Shown here: one piece after another, positions 20,815 to 32,676 of the stretch | Layout of the letters: every line of letters starts with the position of its first letter | Numbering within the stretch: position 1 is the stretch's first letter | Origin: Cunninghamia lanceolata | Taxonomy: Eukaryota > Streptophyta > Pinopsida > Cupressales > Cupressaceae | Direction: 5' to 3' | DNA: 64,000 bases | Assembly: GCA_027924645.1 (NCBI GenBank) | Contig: BSBN01000037.1 | Span: 496,001-560,000, forward strand | Translations under genes and position numbers: made by a program | Notes under the pieces: generated by a model | Databases searched by the model: none | Told to the model about the DNA's origin: nothing | Seen by the model: only the letters and a program-made list of their open reading frames with translations

Positions 20815-20989
20815 GTGGTCTTGATTACAATGACATATAAAGTATATAAAGGTAGTTGACAATTGGTCGACAATGCCAACTGCTGACAATCGACTACAAC
20901 TAACCACAACTGTCAGGAGGACAACTAACCTCACCGCACAACTAACCCAAAATAGATATAATATACTTATTCAAAAATACCAGTTTACA
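20815..20989 (-). repeat. Element B 3' LTR, second part (U3 side)
   Basis: 175 bp beginning gtggtcttgattacaatgac and ending ccagtttaca, matching B's 5' LTR from about 49,464 to 49,638. A TATA box (complement of tatataaag) lies near 20,843. Together with 15,649-15,818 it gives 345 bp. Confidence 0.9.
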
Positions 20990-21009
20990 TCATCCCCCCA
21001 AAAAATTTT
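20990..21009 (-). other. Element B polypurine tract
   Basis: On the minus strand AAAATTTTTTGGGGGGATGA sits directly before the LTR start TGTAAACTGG. This marks the LTR at 20,815-20,989 as B's 3' LTR and fixes B's orientation. Confidence 0.8.
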
Positions 21010-21223
21010 AGTCATAGGACTACAAAAACTCATAAAATGACTACTGAAAACTAGGTGGAGGGGGAGGGGACATCCCTGGTGGTGTGTACATTGATGGAAT
21101 TGATGAATGCTACTGAGAGACCACGCTATGCAGTCGGTAGACCTCCTCGGTACGCTGCTTGAAGTAATGAGCCGCCTTAAGCTCCCGCTCTTGAGCTACT
21201 TTGACCATCTAGATAGCCTCCTC
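21010..21223 (-). pseudogene. Element B third ORF, C-terminal end
   Basis: On the minus strand MVKVAQERELKAAHYFKQRT and EEVYRLHSVVSQ continue the charged coiled-coil of the third ORF cut at 26,818. A proline-rich end (PPGMSPPPPPSF) follows, close to the polypurine tract. Two in-frame TAG codons are present. The segment is separated from the rest of the ORF by chromovirus C. Confidence 0.7.
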
Positions 21224-21558
21224 TACTACACCCTTAATATTGGTGTACATCGGGTTATGAATAGTCGGTTTGTGGCTATTTTAACTCTTAATTAAGTCAT
21301 GTTATCATTATTATATTATTATTTAGTTAGTTAGGTCGGCCTAGGGCTTATATAGGGGTGTGTCTATTCAGCCTAAGCATAATTAGGTATATATAGGAGG
21401 ATGTGAGTCTTATTTCATCATCATATTGTGAAGTGTGTTCTCATTGGAGATATTTGGAGGTTTGCCCCCTCGAAGTGGCCTGTTATTCTTAGTTATTATC
21501 AAGTATTTGTAGCGTATTTCATATCATCTTCTTCTATTGTGCAAGTTATTTCATTACA
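21224..21558 (+). repeat. Element C 5' LTR
   Basis: Starts TACTACACCCTTAATATTGG (the TG terminus has mutated to TA; the 3' copy keeps TGCTACACCC) and ends gttatttcattaca. It contains TATATAGG-type boxes near 21,350 and 21,391. Confidence 0.9.
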
Positions 21559-21560
21559 AG

Positions 21561-21572
21561 TGGTACCAAAGC
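21561..21572 (+). other. Element C primer-binding site
   Basis: TGGTACCAAAGC, two bases after the LTR, matches the initiator-Met tRNA site TGGTATCAGAGC at 10 of 12 positions. Confidence 0.75.
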
Positions 21573-22048
21573 ATGATCTTGGCACCGTAGCGGCAAGGTT
21601 TTTTTTTCAATATTGGAGGCGATTTTGGGAAGAGCATATCTTTCAGATTTTAGCAAATTTTTTTTTCTGATTTTTAAAGAGTTTTTGAAGACCATATTAA
21701 AGAAGCTACAGTCCAGATTTCAGAGGAATTGGAGCAGAATTGAGCGAATTAAGGTTTCTACACAATTTATTTGGGATCTACATATCTCTCATATCCTGCC
21801 GAATTGGAGCCTAATTTTTATTGGGTTTTGAAGACATACTAGAGGAGCCTATAGTCCAAAATTTGGAGAAATTGGAGCAGAAATAAGCAAGTTATTGCAA
21901 AATTAGGGTTTCTACAAAATTCGCTCTCAAGGCTGCAAATCTGCTTATTTCTTGGAGATTTTTTTGGGTGAGGTATTTTGGCCCTAGTAAGTTACAGTAA
22001 AAATTTCAGAGAATTTAGGTTTCATTTGTGTGATTTATTTCAAAATTA

Positions 22049-23080
22049 TTGGTTCCAATCATGACGAGGCCTGCAACAAGGGGCAAAAAGAATGTTGTCA
22101 CATTGGGGAAGACTCCTGATAAGGATGGGGTAACAATAGAGGATATTAATTCTAATGAGGAAATCAATAAGGTCAAGGAAGACATTTTTTCAATGAAGGT
22201 GGATATGTGTGACCTAAGAGGAGATATATCGGATATACGAAGCATGTTAAGCACCTATATGAATGAACCAAGAAAGGAGTTCTCAAGCAACCAAGGTGAA
22301 ATCTCCAAGTCGGCGAATACTGACACAAATTTTAATACTCCTATGGGATCTAGGAATTTGTTTCCAAAGGTGGATATGCGCAAAGTTCGATGGCTAGGAT
22401 CCTCTAACATGGATAAACCAAATGGAGACTTTTTTTTGAAGTACATCAAATCCCAAATGGACAAAATGTCACAATGGCTTCCCTATATTTAGAACTAGAT
22501 CAATTCATTTGGTATCGTTGGCTTTGTACTCATCGAAGGAAAAAGGGTCTCACCATCTCATGGTCAATTTTTACAGAGGAACTCCAAGCACAATATAGCA
22601 ATAGTGTGATAGACAACTTCTTCAACCAGCTTGCTACTAAACTTAAACAAATAGGATTAGTTAAGGATTATATTTAGCAATTCCAAAATCTATCCTTAAG
22701 AGTGGATGCAATTACAGAGAACTTGAATGATTTATTCTTGGGTGGTCTCAAGGATCACATTCAACATGAGGTACACATGTTTAGTCCTAGCTTGGTAAAT
22801 GAGTCTTTTATCTTAGCACATAGGGTAGAGGAGAAGTATTTGATTCCTAAGAAGCAAGGGGCTAATGTGACAAGAGAGAAAGGATATTCAACACCTTCTC
22901 TTCCTCAACCTACTAGGTTGACTCAACAAATTGAGGAGAAAAGAGCAAAAGGGTTGTGTTTCAATTGTGATAGCAAATACAGTCGAGGACATAAATGTAG
23001 TGAAAAGAAATTGTTCTATACTGAAGGTCCAAGTGAGGAAGAAGAGGAGGAACCCATATTAGAAGATGATAGGGAGTCAA
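22049..23080 (+). pseudogene. Element C gag
   Basis: Starts near MTRPATRGKKNVVTLGK, followed by a coiled region and the capsid-like residues DKMSQWLPYI, WYRWLC and TISWSIFTEELQAQY. The nucleocapsid knuckle is CFNCDSKYSRGHKC at about 22,957-22,998. A frameshift lies near 22,480 and a TAG at 22,676. The gag runs into the protease without a separate start, as usual for chromoviruses. Confidence 0.8.
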
Positions 23081-26000
23081 GTGAGGAATCACATGATTCT
23101 CAACCAATCATTTCTTGTCATGCACTCTCAGGTTTCAGTACTCCACAAACTCTCAAGGTAGTGGGTTTCTTAAAGAAGCAAAAAGTAACAGTGTTGATCG
23201 ACTCAGGTAGTACTCATAATTTCATCAACAAAAAGTTGGTGACTCATCTAAATTGTTTTATATATCTAGCTCTAGAGTTTTAGGTTTTGATTGCAGATGG
23301 TGGTACAGTTAGTTGTTCTAGGAAGTGTCATAGCATTAAATTATTCATGGGAGATTATCAACTTGATACCCCAATGTATGTGATATCCATGGGTGCAGCA
23401 GATATTATTTTGGGAGTACAATGGCTTACTACATTGGGAATAATTGAGATGAACTTCCTAGAACTATTCATGAGATTTCAATCAGAAGGAAAGGTAGTAG
23501 AGCTAAGGAGGTTGAAGGCAAAGTCCCCATAGATGGTAAGCTCTCATCAAATGCAAAAGTTGCTTAAGGAGTGGATGGATTTGTGGCCCAGCTATGTTCA
23601 TTAGGAGTCTCAATCTAATGCTCCTACTCATCCAGATTTACAAGCAATAATTGATCGTCACTCAATGGTTCTTGGAGATATGCCTAAAGGACTTCCTCCT
23701 AAGAGGGATAATGATTATGCCATACAACTAGTTCCAGGGAGCCAACCGCCGAACATCAGGCCTTATAGGCACCCATACATACAAAAAAGTGAAATAGAAA
23801 AAAATGTTGAGGGGATGCTAGAGGCAGGAATTATCAGGCATAGCCACAGTGCTTACTCGTCGCCTATGGTGATGGTACGTAAGAAGGATGAAACTTGGTG
23901 CATGTGTTCGGATTATAGAGTGCTCAACATGTACACCATTAAAGATAAGTTTCCTATTCCAGTCATTGATGATTTGCTAGATGAATTAAATGGAGCTATG
24001 TATTTTACCAAGTTAGATCTTAGATCTGGTTATCACCAAATTTAGATTAAGGAGGAAGATATTTGTAAGACAACATTTCAGACTCATGAGGGTCATTATG
24101 AATTTTTGGTGATGCCATTCAGTCTTACCAATGCACCATCTACATTCCAAAGTTTGATGAATTCTATTTTTAAGTTCTTGAGAAAGTTTGTGTTAGTATT
24201 CTTTGATGATATATTGATTTATAGCAAGACTTGGGAAGAACATTTGCAGCATGTAGATCAAGCATTATAATTACTCGAAGATCATCAACTCTATGCTAAG
24301 CTATCCAAGTGTGCTTTTGCTCTTAAGGAGGTGGAGTATTTGGGACACATAGTTTCTCATGAAGGAGTAAAGGTGGACCCTAACAAAATTAAGGCTATCA
24401 TGGAATGGCCTATTCCAAAAACCATTAAGAAATTGAGGGGTTTCTTGGGTTTGATAGGGTACTATAGAAGATTTGTGAAGAATTATGGTCGTATAGCAGC
24501 ACCCCTCACCACTCTATTGAAGAAGGATTCTTTTCATTGGAATGAGTCTGCTAATGCAACATTTGAGAGATTGAAGGAGGCAATGTGTACAGCTCCAGTG
24601 CTTGCCACTCTGGACTTCAACAAGGAATTCATTGTGGAATGTGATGCCTGGAAATGGGATAGGAGCAGTTCTTATGCAAGAAGGTCGACCAATTGTCTTT
24701 GAGAGTCGTCAATTAAAGGGTAAGAATCAACTCAAACCTATTTATGAGAAGGAAATGCTAGTGATCCTTCACGTAGTTAAACAATGGATGCCTTATCTAA
24801 TGAGTAGACACTTCAAGGTTAAGATAGATCATGATAGCCTAAAATATTTTTTGGAACAAAGATTATCTTCTGAGGAGCAACAAAAATGGGTCTCTAAGAT
24901 GTTGGGATATGACTTTGAGATTGTATATAAGAAAGGGAAGGAAAATATTGTGGCAGATGCATTTCCTAGGAAGGATGAAAAAGATGAAGCCTTATTGTGT
25001 GCCCTTACAATATTACAAGCAAATTGGGTGGAAGAAGCTAAAGCAGAGTGGAAAAATGATGTTGTGACAAGTAATCTCATCCAATAATTAAAAAGTGATC
25101 CTAGTAGTTCAGATAAGTTTTGTTGGAAGGGGGATACTCTTTGGTATAAAGAGCATTTGTATCTCTGCAAAAATTCCACTCTTAAACACAAGATTCTCAC
25201 AGAACTGCACGAGTCTCTAGTTGGCGGTCATTCAGGATTTTTGAAGACATATCATTGGGTCAAGCAAGATTTTTTTGGGAAGGGCTAAAAGGTGATGTTT
25301 AAAAATTTGTCGCTGAATGTTTGGTTTGTCAAAGGAATAAAGGGGAGACAATTAAGACACCAGGTCTCTTATAGCCCTTATCTATTCCTAGCCAGCGTTG
25401 GGAAGAGGTATCCATGGACTTCATCACAGGGCTTCCCAAATCTAAAGGACATAATGTCATCATGGTAGTAGTTGATCGCCTCACTAACTATGCACATTTC
25501 ATTGCATTATCACATCCTTTTACAGCAAGTGCAGTGGCAAAAGTTTTTTTGGAGAATATCCAAAACCTACATGGTACACCTAAGGTTATTGTCAGTGATC
25601 GTGATCCTATCTTTACTAGTCACTTTTGGAAAGATTTATTCTCATGTTTGGGTACTCAATTGGCTCATAGTTCTTCATACCACCCTCAATTAGATGGGCA
25701 AACTGAGGTTGTTAATAAGTGTTTGGAAGGATATCTATGTTGTTTCACTTCAGAGAAACAGTCTTAATGGGTAGATTGGCTACCACTTGCAAAATGGTGG
25801 TATAACACTTCTTTTCATAGCTCATAAAAAATGTCTCCATTTTTGACACTTTATGGATATCATTCTCCTTCCATCACATCATCATTAAAGGTGTCACTAA
25901 GAGTTCAGGGAGTAGAGGACCACTTGCTTCATCAACAACAGGTACTTTCAGGACTCAAGGAGGATTTAGCCATGGCACAAAATCGAATGAAACAGCAGGC

Positions 26001-26469
26001 GGACCAACATCGTAGTGAAAGAAGTTTTGAAGTTCGGGATTGGGTCTCTTGAAATTGTAGCCTTATAAGCAAATCTCATTGAAGCAAGAAAAAAAGAATA
26101 ATAAGTTGTCTCCAAGGTATTATGGGCCATACCAAATCATGCAGAAGATTGGTAGTGTTGCCTACAAGCTAGAGTTGCCCCCAACAACAAAGATACATCG
26201 AGTTTTTAATGTTTCTTGTTTGAAGAAGGTAATTGGGCATAATATTCCTACTCAAACAGTACTACTAGAGCTTGATGATGAAGGAAGAATCATTTTGGAA
26301 CCAGAGTGCATTCGTCAAACACGCACGAAGAAGCTGAGGAATAGAACTCTCACTGAGTATCTCATCCAATGGAGGAATTTACCAATTGAAGAGGCCACAT
26401 GGGAGGACGAGGAGTTCATTCAAAAGAATCCACACTTGATTAGCATTGAGGACAATGCTTCTTTGAAGA
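23081..26469 (+). pseudogene. Element C pol: protease, RT, RNase H, integrase, chromodomain
   Basis: The protease motif VLIDSGSTHNFIN lies at about 23,190-23,230 and its ILGVQWL second half near 23,420. RT shows [26 protein letters not shown] and the catalytic box [10 protein letters not shown] at about 24,200. RNase H shows IVECDA and QWMPYLMSRHFKVKIDHDSL. Integrase has MDFITGLPKSKGHN, the DRDPIF stretch and YHPQLDGQTEVVNKCLEGYL, consistent with the D, D and E catalytic residues. Near 26,330-26,440 LTEYLIQWRNLPIEEATWED is a chromodomain. In-frame stops occur at about 23,281, 23,530, 24,043, 24,268 and 25,767, with shifts near 24,650, 25,100 and 26,050. Confidence 0.9.
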
Positions 26470-26477
26470 GGGGGGCA

Positions 26478-26812
26478 TGCTACACCCTTAATATTGGTGT
26501 ACATCGGGTTATGAATAGTCGGCTTGTGGCTATCTTAACTCCTAATTAAGTCATGTTATCATTATTATATTATTATTTAGTTAGTTAGGTCAGCCTAGGG
26601 CTTATATAGGGGTGTGTCTATTCAGCCTAAGCATAATTAGGTATATATAGGAGGATGTGAGTCTTATTTCATCATCATATTGTGAAGTGTGTTCTCATTG
26701 GAGATATTTGGAGGTTTGCCCCCTCGAAGTGGCCTGTTATTCTCAGTTATTATCAAGTATTTGCAGCATATTTCATATCATCTTCTTCTATTGTGCAAGT
26801 TATTTCATTACA
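26478..26812 (+). repeat. Element C 3' LTR with polypurine tract
   Basis: TGCTACACCC follows the purine tract gaagaggggggca (26,465-26,477). The LTR is 335 bp, equal in length to the 5' copy, and ends cattaca. Confidence 0.92.
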
Positions 26813-26817
26813 TCCTT

Positions 26818-29002
26818 CAATTGTGTCTTGGTCTTTTTGTGGGCATTGGAAAGATCAACCATTGCTTGCCCTTTAGCTGCCAACTCTTGTTCTTTTGCTG
26901 CTAGTTCCTTATGTGTGGTTGCTAGTTCTTTCCCCATGTCTTGTAATGCATGCTCCCTTGCTACGACTTTGTCCTCCAATTTGGTTAATGTAGTTTGCTG
27001 GGCCAACTGCTCCTTATTTCGAGCAAGTTGATCTTCTGTGGTCTCTTTGAGCTTCTGTAACATTTTGTAGGCCTCATCAATCCTAGCCATATGCTTATCA
27101 TTTTGTGTGAACTCATCCTCTTGTACATAGAATAATGCTCGAAAATCTTCCTCAATGATATATAGGGCAACCAATACCTGACTATCCCCACCGCCGAAGA
27201 AAGGCACAGTCCTCTTAGGTTGCCAGGCCACTTTCATCTCCGAGGTTAATTTATCTAGCCACCCTCTATCTCTGAAACCATGTGTAAACTTTGTGTCACA
27301 TTCCCCCATGACAAATCTCTCTATACACTGAGCCTCCTGAAGGACCAACAAGGAATGAGTATTGTCTAGGCCTCGGGCAATATCCGCCACCTCATTAATA
27401 ATTGCTCCTATGAGTTGGAGGTCCTGAACATACCTCAAGACTATGCCCAGTGGATTTTGATGGTCGGGTCTGTATAACTGTATGTTGAGCACCTGTGGAC
27501 TCTAGGATCCCAAATATGATGATGAGTCTTGCTGCTGACTAGTAGGTTTTGACTATACGAATCAGTCCACTGCTAATGGCAACTTCCCCTCATCCTTATA
27601 AGGAATAATTGTAGGTCCCTAATCACCCTGTGTCTCAATAGTAGGTTGATCCTTAGGCACTGCTGTTTCCCAAGTGGGGCTCAAGGGAGGAAATTCGGTT
27701 ACACTGTCAGCAACTCCTAGTGTGCTGAGCCAACTGTCCATATGGTCACCATCATGCTCAGGTGACCATCCTATGCGAGAAGTGATTGTTGTAAATAGAG
27801 CCGCCTAGATGTACTGTTGTCTCCTCAACAACTAATGGTGGTCATAGTGTCTCATCCATGGTTGCCGTCTCCTCAACCGCTGTTGGTGTCTCATCAATGG
27901 CTAGCGGTTGGGTACTTGCTGAAGACAAAATCATGTCTGGCATAGTGTATCATGTAAGTGGTATATCTTGTGATCATACTGGAGTGGCGGAGGTTGAGGA
28001 AGACACCTCAATGGTATCCTCTTCCTCTTCCTCCTCTTGGCTATCTCCCTCCTCAACTTCCTCCGATGATGTGTCCATTGTCTGATACTTCCTTTTTCTG
28101 TTGGAGGTCTTTAGTTCCATTGATGTGGCCAATTTCATCCACTTGAACATGGTTGGCCATGCTGGATCATAATTGGCATCTGGGTGAAATTGGTCATCTT
28201 GCAATGATGGTACCTGCCCATGCACTACATCCAAGAATAATGCAATCAAGTGTTGCGTCATATAGAAGGCCTTGTTTTTCATGGCCATGAACTCTTGCAT
28301 GCGATTGGCCAAGTCTACTGCCTAGTTGTACACTGTACCTTCTCGAAGCCCTACCATGTATTCTCCCATTCAAATTGCTATATCCGATTATCTACTAGCA
28401 CCAATTAGCCTGCTTTTTATTACATCCATGATACAACGCTATTCATCAATGGCCAAATCATCTTTTATCAACCCTCTATTACCTTTTCCCCATATTCTCG
28501 CCCTTGCCTCCTTTGATAAATCTGGTCTACATAGTTGCTTAATATATGTTTCTTTATCCCACTGTGTAACCTTTGGGGGTGGTTTGCTTACATCAATCCC
28601 CCAACTTAGAATACCAAGAACCCTATTAAATTCTTCATGTGCAAACTTAATTGTGACTGTGGTATTAAGATATTGAATCTTGGTCTCATTTTCTAGTCTA
28701 TTATAATGCACCAACATACTCTTCAAAAATGATTCAAATTCTTTGAAATAAAAAAATGGAGCTTGAATTACCTTATCCACGTGGGAATCTGTGAGGGCTT
28801 CCTTCAACGCATGGTCTCTAGGATTCTTGAGCCACCATGTGCGGCTGTCCATTGTTGTCAAGCTTTCCCACGTGATATTATCTGCGGTGATTTTTTCTTT
28901 TGCGGCCAGTTGTGTTGGTTTCTTTTTCTTCTTTTGAGAGTCTTTCAATGTTTTTGGCTTGAATCGTGTTGGGGTTCCTTTAGTAATATTTCTCATTGCC
29001 AT
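26818..29002 (-). pseudogene. Element B third ORF (ORF3), N-terminal and coiled-coil parts
   Basis: Three open pieces lie on the minus strand. The first (29,002 to 28,439) starts MAMRNITKGTPTRFKPKTLK with a lysine run, then reads TWWLKNPRDHALKEAL and IKFAHEEFNRVLGILSWGID. The second (28,312-27,974) reads HPDANYDPAWPTMFKWMKLA and ends in an acidic stretch. The third (27,492-26,818) reads MLNIQLYRPDHQNPLGIV and closes with a heptad-rich helix (HKELAAKEQELAAKGQAM). It resembles the extra, non-enzymatic ORFs found after pol in Athila/Tat elements, but I recognise no defined domain. It shows no convincing transmembrane segment, so an envelope role is unsupported. C interrupts it. Confidence 0.65.
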
Positions 29003-29933
29003 GGTTGAAAAACTTCTTCTCGACTATTGCAAAAGATTTCTCCGGACTACTGCTGTTTTGACTATCACAATGAGAGCGACTTGTTTTTTGTCCTCTTGGA
29101 ATGGTTCTAGTAACTTCTTTTTGGACTTATGTACGCTACTCCCCGAAGATTAAACCTGTATGGCCTTGTATGTATGGCTTGTGTTTGAAGACTATCCCCC
29201 TGCAACTGTATGACTAGGATACCTTGAACTACTGATTGCTTGGACGCAGGAAGAAGACTTGGAACATTCTTTCAAAATGTTGTTGTACGGTCGCCCAAAA
29301 CCAACTTCGAGTGAATCGTACGACCAATTAGTGTACGACCTAGCTATCCAAGTGAATCCTACGAATGTGAAGTAGTCGATTGCAAAGGACGTATGATAGG
29401 AATGAGTAAGGTCGTATAGCTGCAACACAGATGCTAAGTCGATTGCAGAGGTTTATACGACAAATTGGAAGAGAAGGGTCGATTGCAAAGGTTTGTAAGA
29501 CAAATTGGAAGAGAAGGGTTGATTGCAAATTGAGGGCGATTGTCTTTTTTATGTTGATCAAGTTTCTTTTATGCACGACAAGTTTTGTTGGAATCATGTG
29601 GAGGGAGGAAAAGGGGGGTCATACGCCCCAGTCATATGGCTGGGGTCGTATGACCTAGTCATACTCTTCTTTCTTCTTTCTTCTTTTTTAATTTTTTTTT
29701 TCCCCTATGTGGGTATTTATTTTTTATTTTTTAAATTTCACTTTTTCCCATAATTTTTCCCAATTTGTTTTTTCGTCTTCTTTTGCTTTTCGTTCCTCCC
29801 ATACACCCATTTCCACCCCTTTAGAGTGACTTGTCTCAATAGGTTCTCCTAGCCATCGGGGTCACTTATTTACTTCATCTTCTTGCCCTCCTATTCTTTT
29901 ACCATGTCTATTAAACATTCTTTGTTATGGTTG
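29003..29933 (-). other. Element B spacer between pol and ORF3, with TCGTA-type repeats
   Basis: Non-coding. The stretch 29,275-29,545 carries scattered copies of gtacgac, tcgtacga and tcgtatag, plus a duplicated phrase caaattggaagagaagggt (29,462-29,480 and 29,501-29,519). At 29,610-29,665 there are inverted phrases, gggtcatacgcccc and ggggtcgtatgacc. A pyrimidine-rich stretch follows (29,665-29,780). Comparable TCGTA words occur in B's protease-RT linker. Confidence 0.6.
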
Positions 29934-30890
29934 TTAATCGTCATTATGTGTTTTCATACTCCATGTTTCATCACTTTGTTGTTCAATCTCTGTGACGTGC
30001 CGAAATATACAGTCGACGTTTGCCCCTCTAAGGTAGTCATTTGGGCAACATCTTTCTATTGGTTCTAGCTTAAAAATTTGATCGACAAAACAAACTTTTT
30101 CCATACCTTTATATAACGTCCTTCCGTCGATTAGATTTAACCCTTTCGGTTCTTGGAGCCATGTTACGGATTTCCCATCGATTGTCAATTTTCACGGATT
30201 GTACGTTACTCGCTACATCTGTGATCTTGGTAGTGGTGTGCTTTGGGGTGACCCTTTTGGAAAATTTCTCTCACTGTATTCTCGCAATGCTTCATAGTAG
30301 CCCGAACGTTCAACTATGATTGTACTTTCTTCTAGGTAGCTTGTTCGTGGTGGAACTACTTCCTTTAGCAATAAAAAATCAAATTTGTCTCGTACCTTGT
30401 TGCATTCTTGTATCTATTTGTCCCACTCATCTTCTTCACTACCTTGATCTTCTTGATCTGTCCAAGGGTTGAAGTTGTTATCTTTCACTATACCCTCTCT
30501 CATGCCAGTGTCGGGTGAATATAACCTTTAGTAATCATAAATTTTCAATGATTGTACTCTCGGTCCAAAATAACCAGTGACTTCATCCAAGTGTGTGCTT
30601 GGAAAAGCCACTCCGTCGGTTCTTCTATTTATGTCCACCTTCACAGGGCATTCTTCTACTATGTGAAATCCAAACTCGCCCAATTCATATTCCAATTCAT
30701 TCCCAATTTCCTTCTGCATTTCTCCTCTGTTTCTGTACTCCATAAAGTTTATTGAAATGACTTCTTGTCTTTGTTTGTAAATATTGAGTTTGGACTTGTT
30801 TACTGTATCTTTGATTACTGTATCATCGAGGTTCTCCAATTTTATGGACCTATTTTCTAGTAATTTTATACCCGGAACAGTCCTAACCAC
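29934..30890 (-). pseudogene. Element B region after integrase, unknown function
   Basis: Two open pieces on the minus strand: 30,890-30,528 (includes SINFMEYRNRGEMQKEI and HIVEECPVKVDINRRTDG) and 30,188-29,934 (includes LQEPKGLNLIDGRTLYKGM). They follow the integrase C-terminal residues with one frame change, so they look like a C-terminal extension of pol or a further ORF. I recognise no domain. Confidence 0.5.
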
Positions 30891-32100
30891 CTCACCTTGA
30901 ACTTACCTGGCTTTATCTTGTTACAACCATTATACTTGAGAACCAACTGGCCTTGTCGGAAATCCATTCTCTGGAGATGTTTGTCATGCCAGTATTTCCA
31001 TCGTTTCTGCATCACCTCTATCGACCACTGTGCCAAGACCCTTCGTTCATCAAGTTTGTTCAATTGAATAAGTCTCTCTTTCAAGCTCTTTGCATCATTG
31101 AGTCAATTCTCTACTGCTATTTGGAGACTGGGTACCATATACTTAGCCATGACCATTGCTTCTTAGCCGTACATCAACTGGAAGGGGGTGTGCCCTGTCA
31201 TCACTTTATAAGTCGTACGGTAGGCCCATAACATGGATGGAAGCTTCTCCCAGTTGGATCCTTCTATGCCACATGACTTGTAAATGACTGAGACTAGCAC
31301 TTCATTTGTCGATTCTGCTTGCCAATTGGCTCTCGGGTAGTAGGGACTTGATAGTGAATGAAATACCTTGAATTTGCTAGTCATCAACCGAATGACATGG
31401 TCGACGAATTGTCCTCCTCTGTCACTTGTTATTTGGATAGGGATGCTGTACCTTGTTACTATTTGCTCGTAGATGAACCTTGCGGTGCTTAGGGCTGTAT
31501 TATCTTCCAATGCTTTGGCTTCGACCCGCTTTGTTAAGTACTCCGTCACCACCACTATGTATCAACATCTGTGTAGTTTGTTGACTTTCAATGACCCTAT
31601 AAAATCCAATCCCCACCTCTCGAACCATTGTTGTGGTTGTGAGGGTGAGAGTGACATATAATCTAGCTTCAGTGGTTTTCCTACTCTTTGGCATGTATCG
31701 CAACGCAATACCCACTCTCGAGCATCAGTTTGGAGAGTTGGCCACCACAGTCCAGCCAATAGAACCTTCCTCGCAGTGGCATCTGACCCCATGTGTCCGC
31801 CAGCTAGTGCTTCATGAGCTTTTTGAAGCACTCCTTTTGTTTCCTCTTGCATGATGCATCTCTTGAGGATATGATCAGGCCCCATTTTGTATAGGAGTCC
31901 GTTCACTAATTGGAATGTTTTGCTCTTGAGTGCCAATTTCCTTCTCTCGCCAATTGGCATGTCCTTAGGGAAGTCCCCGTCGTCAAGTATTCACCAATGT
32001 TCTCGTACCATGGTGGCAGGGCAGCTATCTGGAACAAGTGGGTGTCTAGAAAGTCTTCGTTCACTTCCTCCGGTGGTTCTCCCAACTTGATCTGTGAGAA
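30891..32100 (-). pseudogene. Element B integrase
   Basis: The zinc-binding part is at 31,960-31,720 (HEALAGGHMGSDAT, then WVLRCDTCQRVGK), giving H..H..C..C. The catalytic core shows WGLDFIG, TSDRGGQF and SSPYYPRANWQAESTN, in which the usual PxxNGQxE glycine/glutamine neighbourhood is altered. LPSMLWAYRTTYKVMTGHTP follows. The C-terminal part near 31,084-30,890 (GQLVLKYNGCNKIKPGKFKV) is an SH3-like integrase tail. Stops are at about 31,163 and 31,562. Confidence 0.85.
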
Positions 32101-32676
32101 CTAGTCGTCTATAACATGCCTTTTTTCCGGACTTACGATAATGGTGAATGTGAATTCCTAGTGTAGGAGTAGCCATCTGTTGATGCGACCTTGTATAATT
32201 GGTTTATTCACCAGATACATGAGTCCTTGATGGTCGACATAGAATGTGAACAATGTTGCTAGGAGGTAGTGTTTAAACTTTTGAACTGAATATACCATTC
32301 CGAGCGCTTCTCTTTTAATCGTACTATAGTTGCCCTTAGTGCTTGACAATAGTCGATTGATGAAGAACACTGGGTGGTTGAGCCCCTGGGGCCCAACTTG
32401 TGCCAAGGTTGCTCCTTTGGAAAAAATTGAAGCATCAACATGGACATGAAACTCCTTGTGCTGGTTTGGATAGACTAAGATCAGTGAACTGATCAGCCTT
32501 GCTTTTTATTCGTTGAATGCTTTTTCTTGATCATCAATCCATATGAACAACACACCCTTCCTTGTCAACATATCTAAATGATATGATATTTGGGCGAAGT
32601 TCTTGATGAATCTCCAGTAGTATCCCAAATGTCTGAGAAATGATTTTACCCCAGTGACATCTCTCAGAGCCTCCAT
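32101..32676 (-). pseudogene. Element B RNase H and end of RT
   Basis: On the minus strand DVTGVKSF near 32,640-32,665 is the RT thumb start, resuming after the solo-LTR-like insertion. RNase H follows (HPVFFINRLLSSTKGNYSTI, then YLVNKPIIQGRINRW). This RT segment is the native continuation that element A loses at its PBS junction. Confidence 0.8.

Larger units (their letters stand above)
21224..26812 (+). mobile_element. Element C: chromovirus (Ty3/gypsy) inserted in B's third ORF
   Basis: Two direct LTRs of 335 bp each (21,224-21,558 and 26,478-26,812) are highly similar. The flanks are TCCTC (21,219-21,223) and TCCTT (26,813-26,817), a 5-bp duplication with one change. The order on the + strand is LTR, initiator-Met-type PBS, gag, protease, RT, RNase H, integrase with chromodomain, polypurine tract, LTR. 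All domains are recognisable, but stops and frameshifts make it non-autonomous. It runs opposite to B and so must be younger than B. Confidence 0.92.

Noticed and set aside
26657..27031. Plus-strand cysteine- and serine-rich open frame
   Set aside because: Antisense of the coiled-coil end of element B's third ORF, joined by chance to C's LTR.
27974..28312. Host nuclear protein gene suggested by the acidic run
   Set aside because: It sits in series with the other blocks of element B's third ORF, in the same strand and order, between B's pol and 3' LTR.
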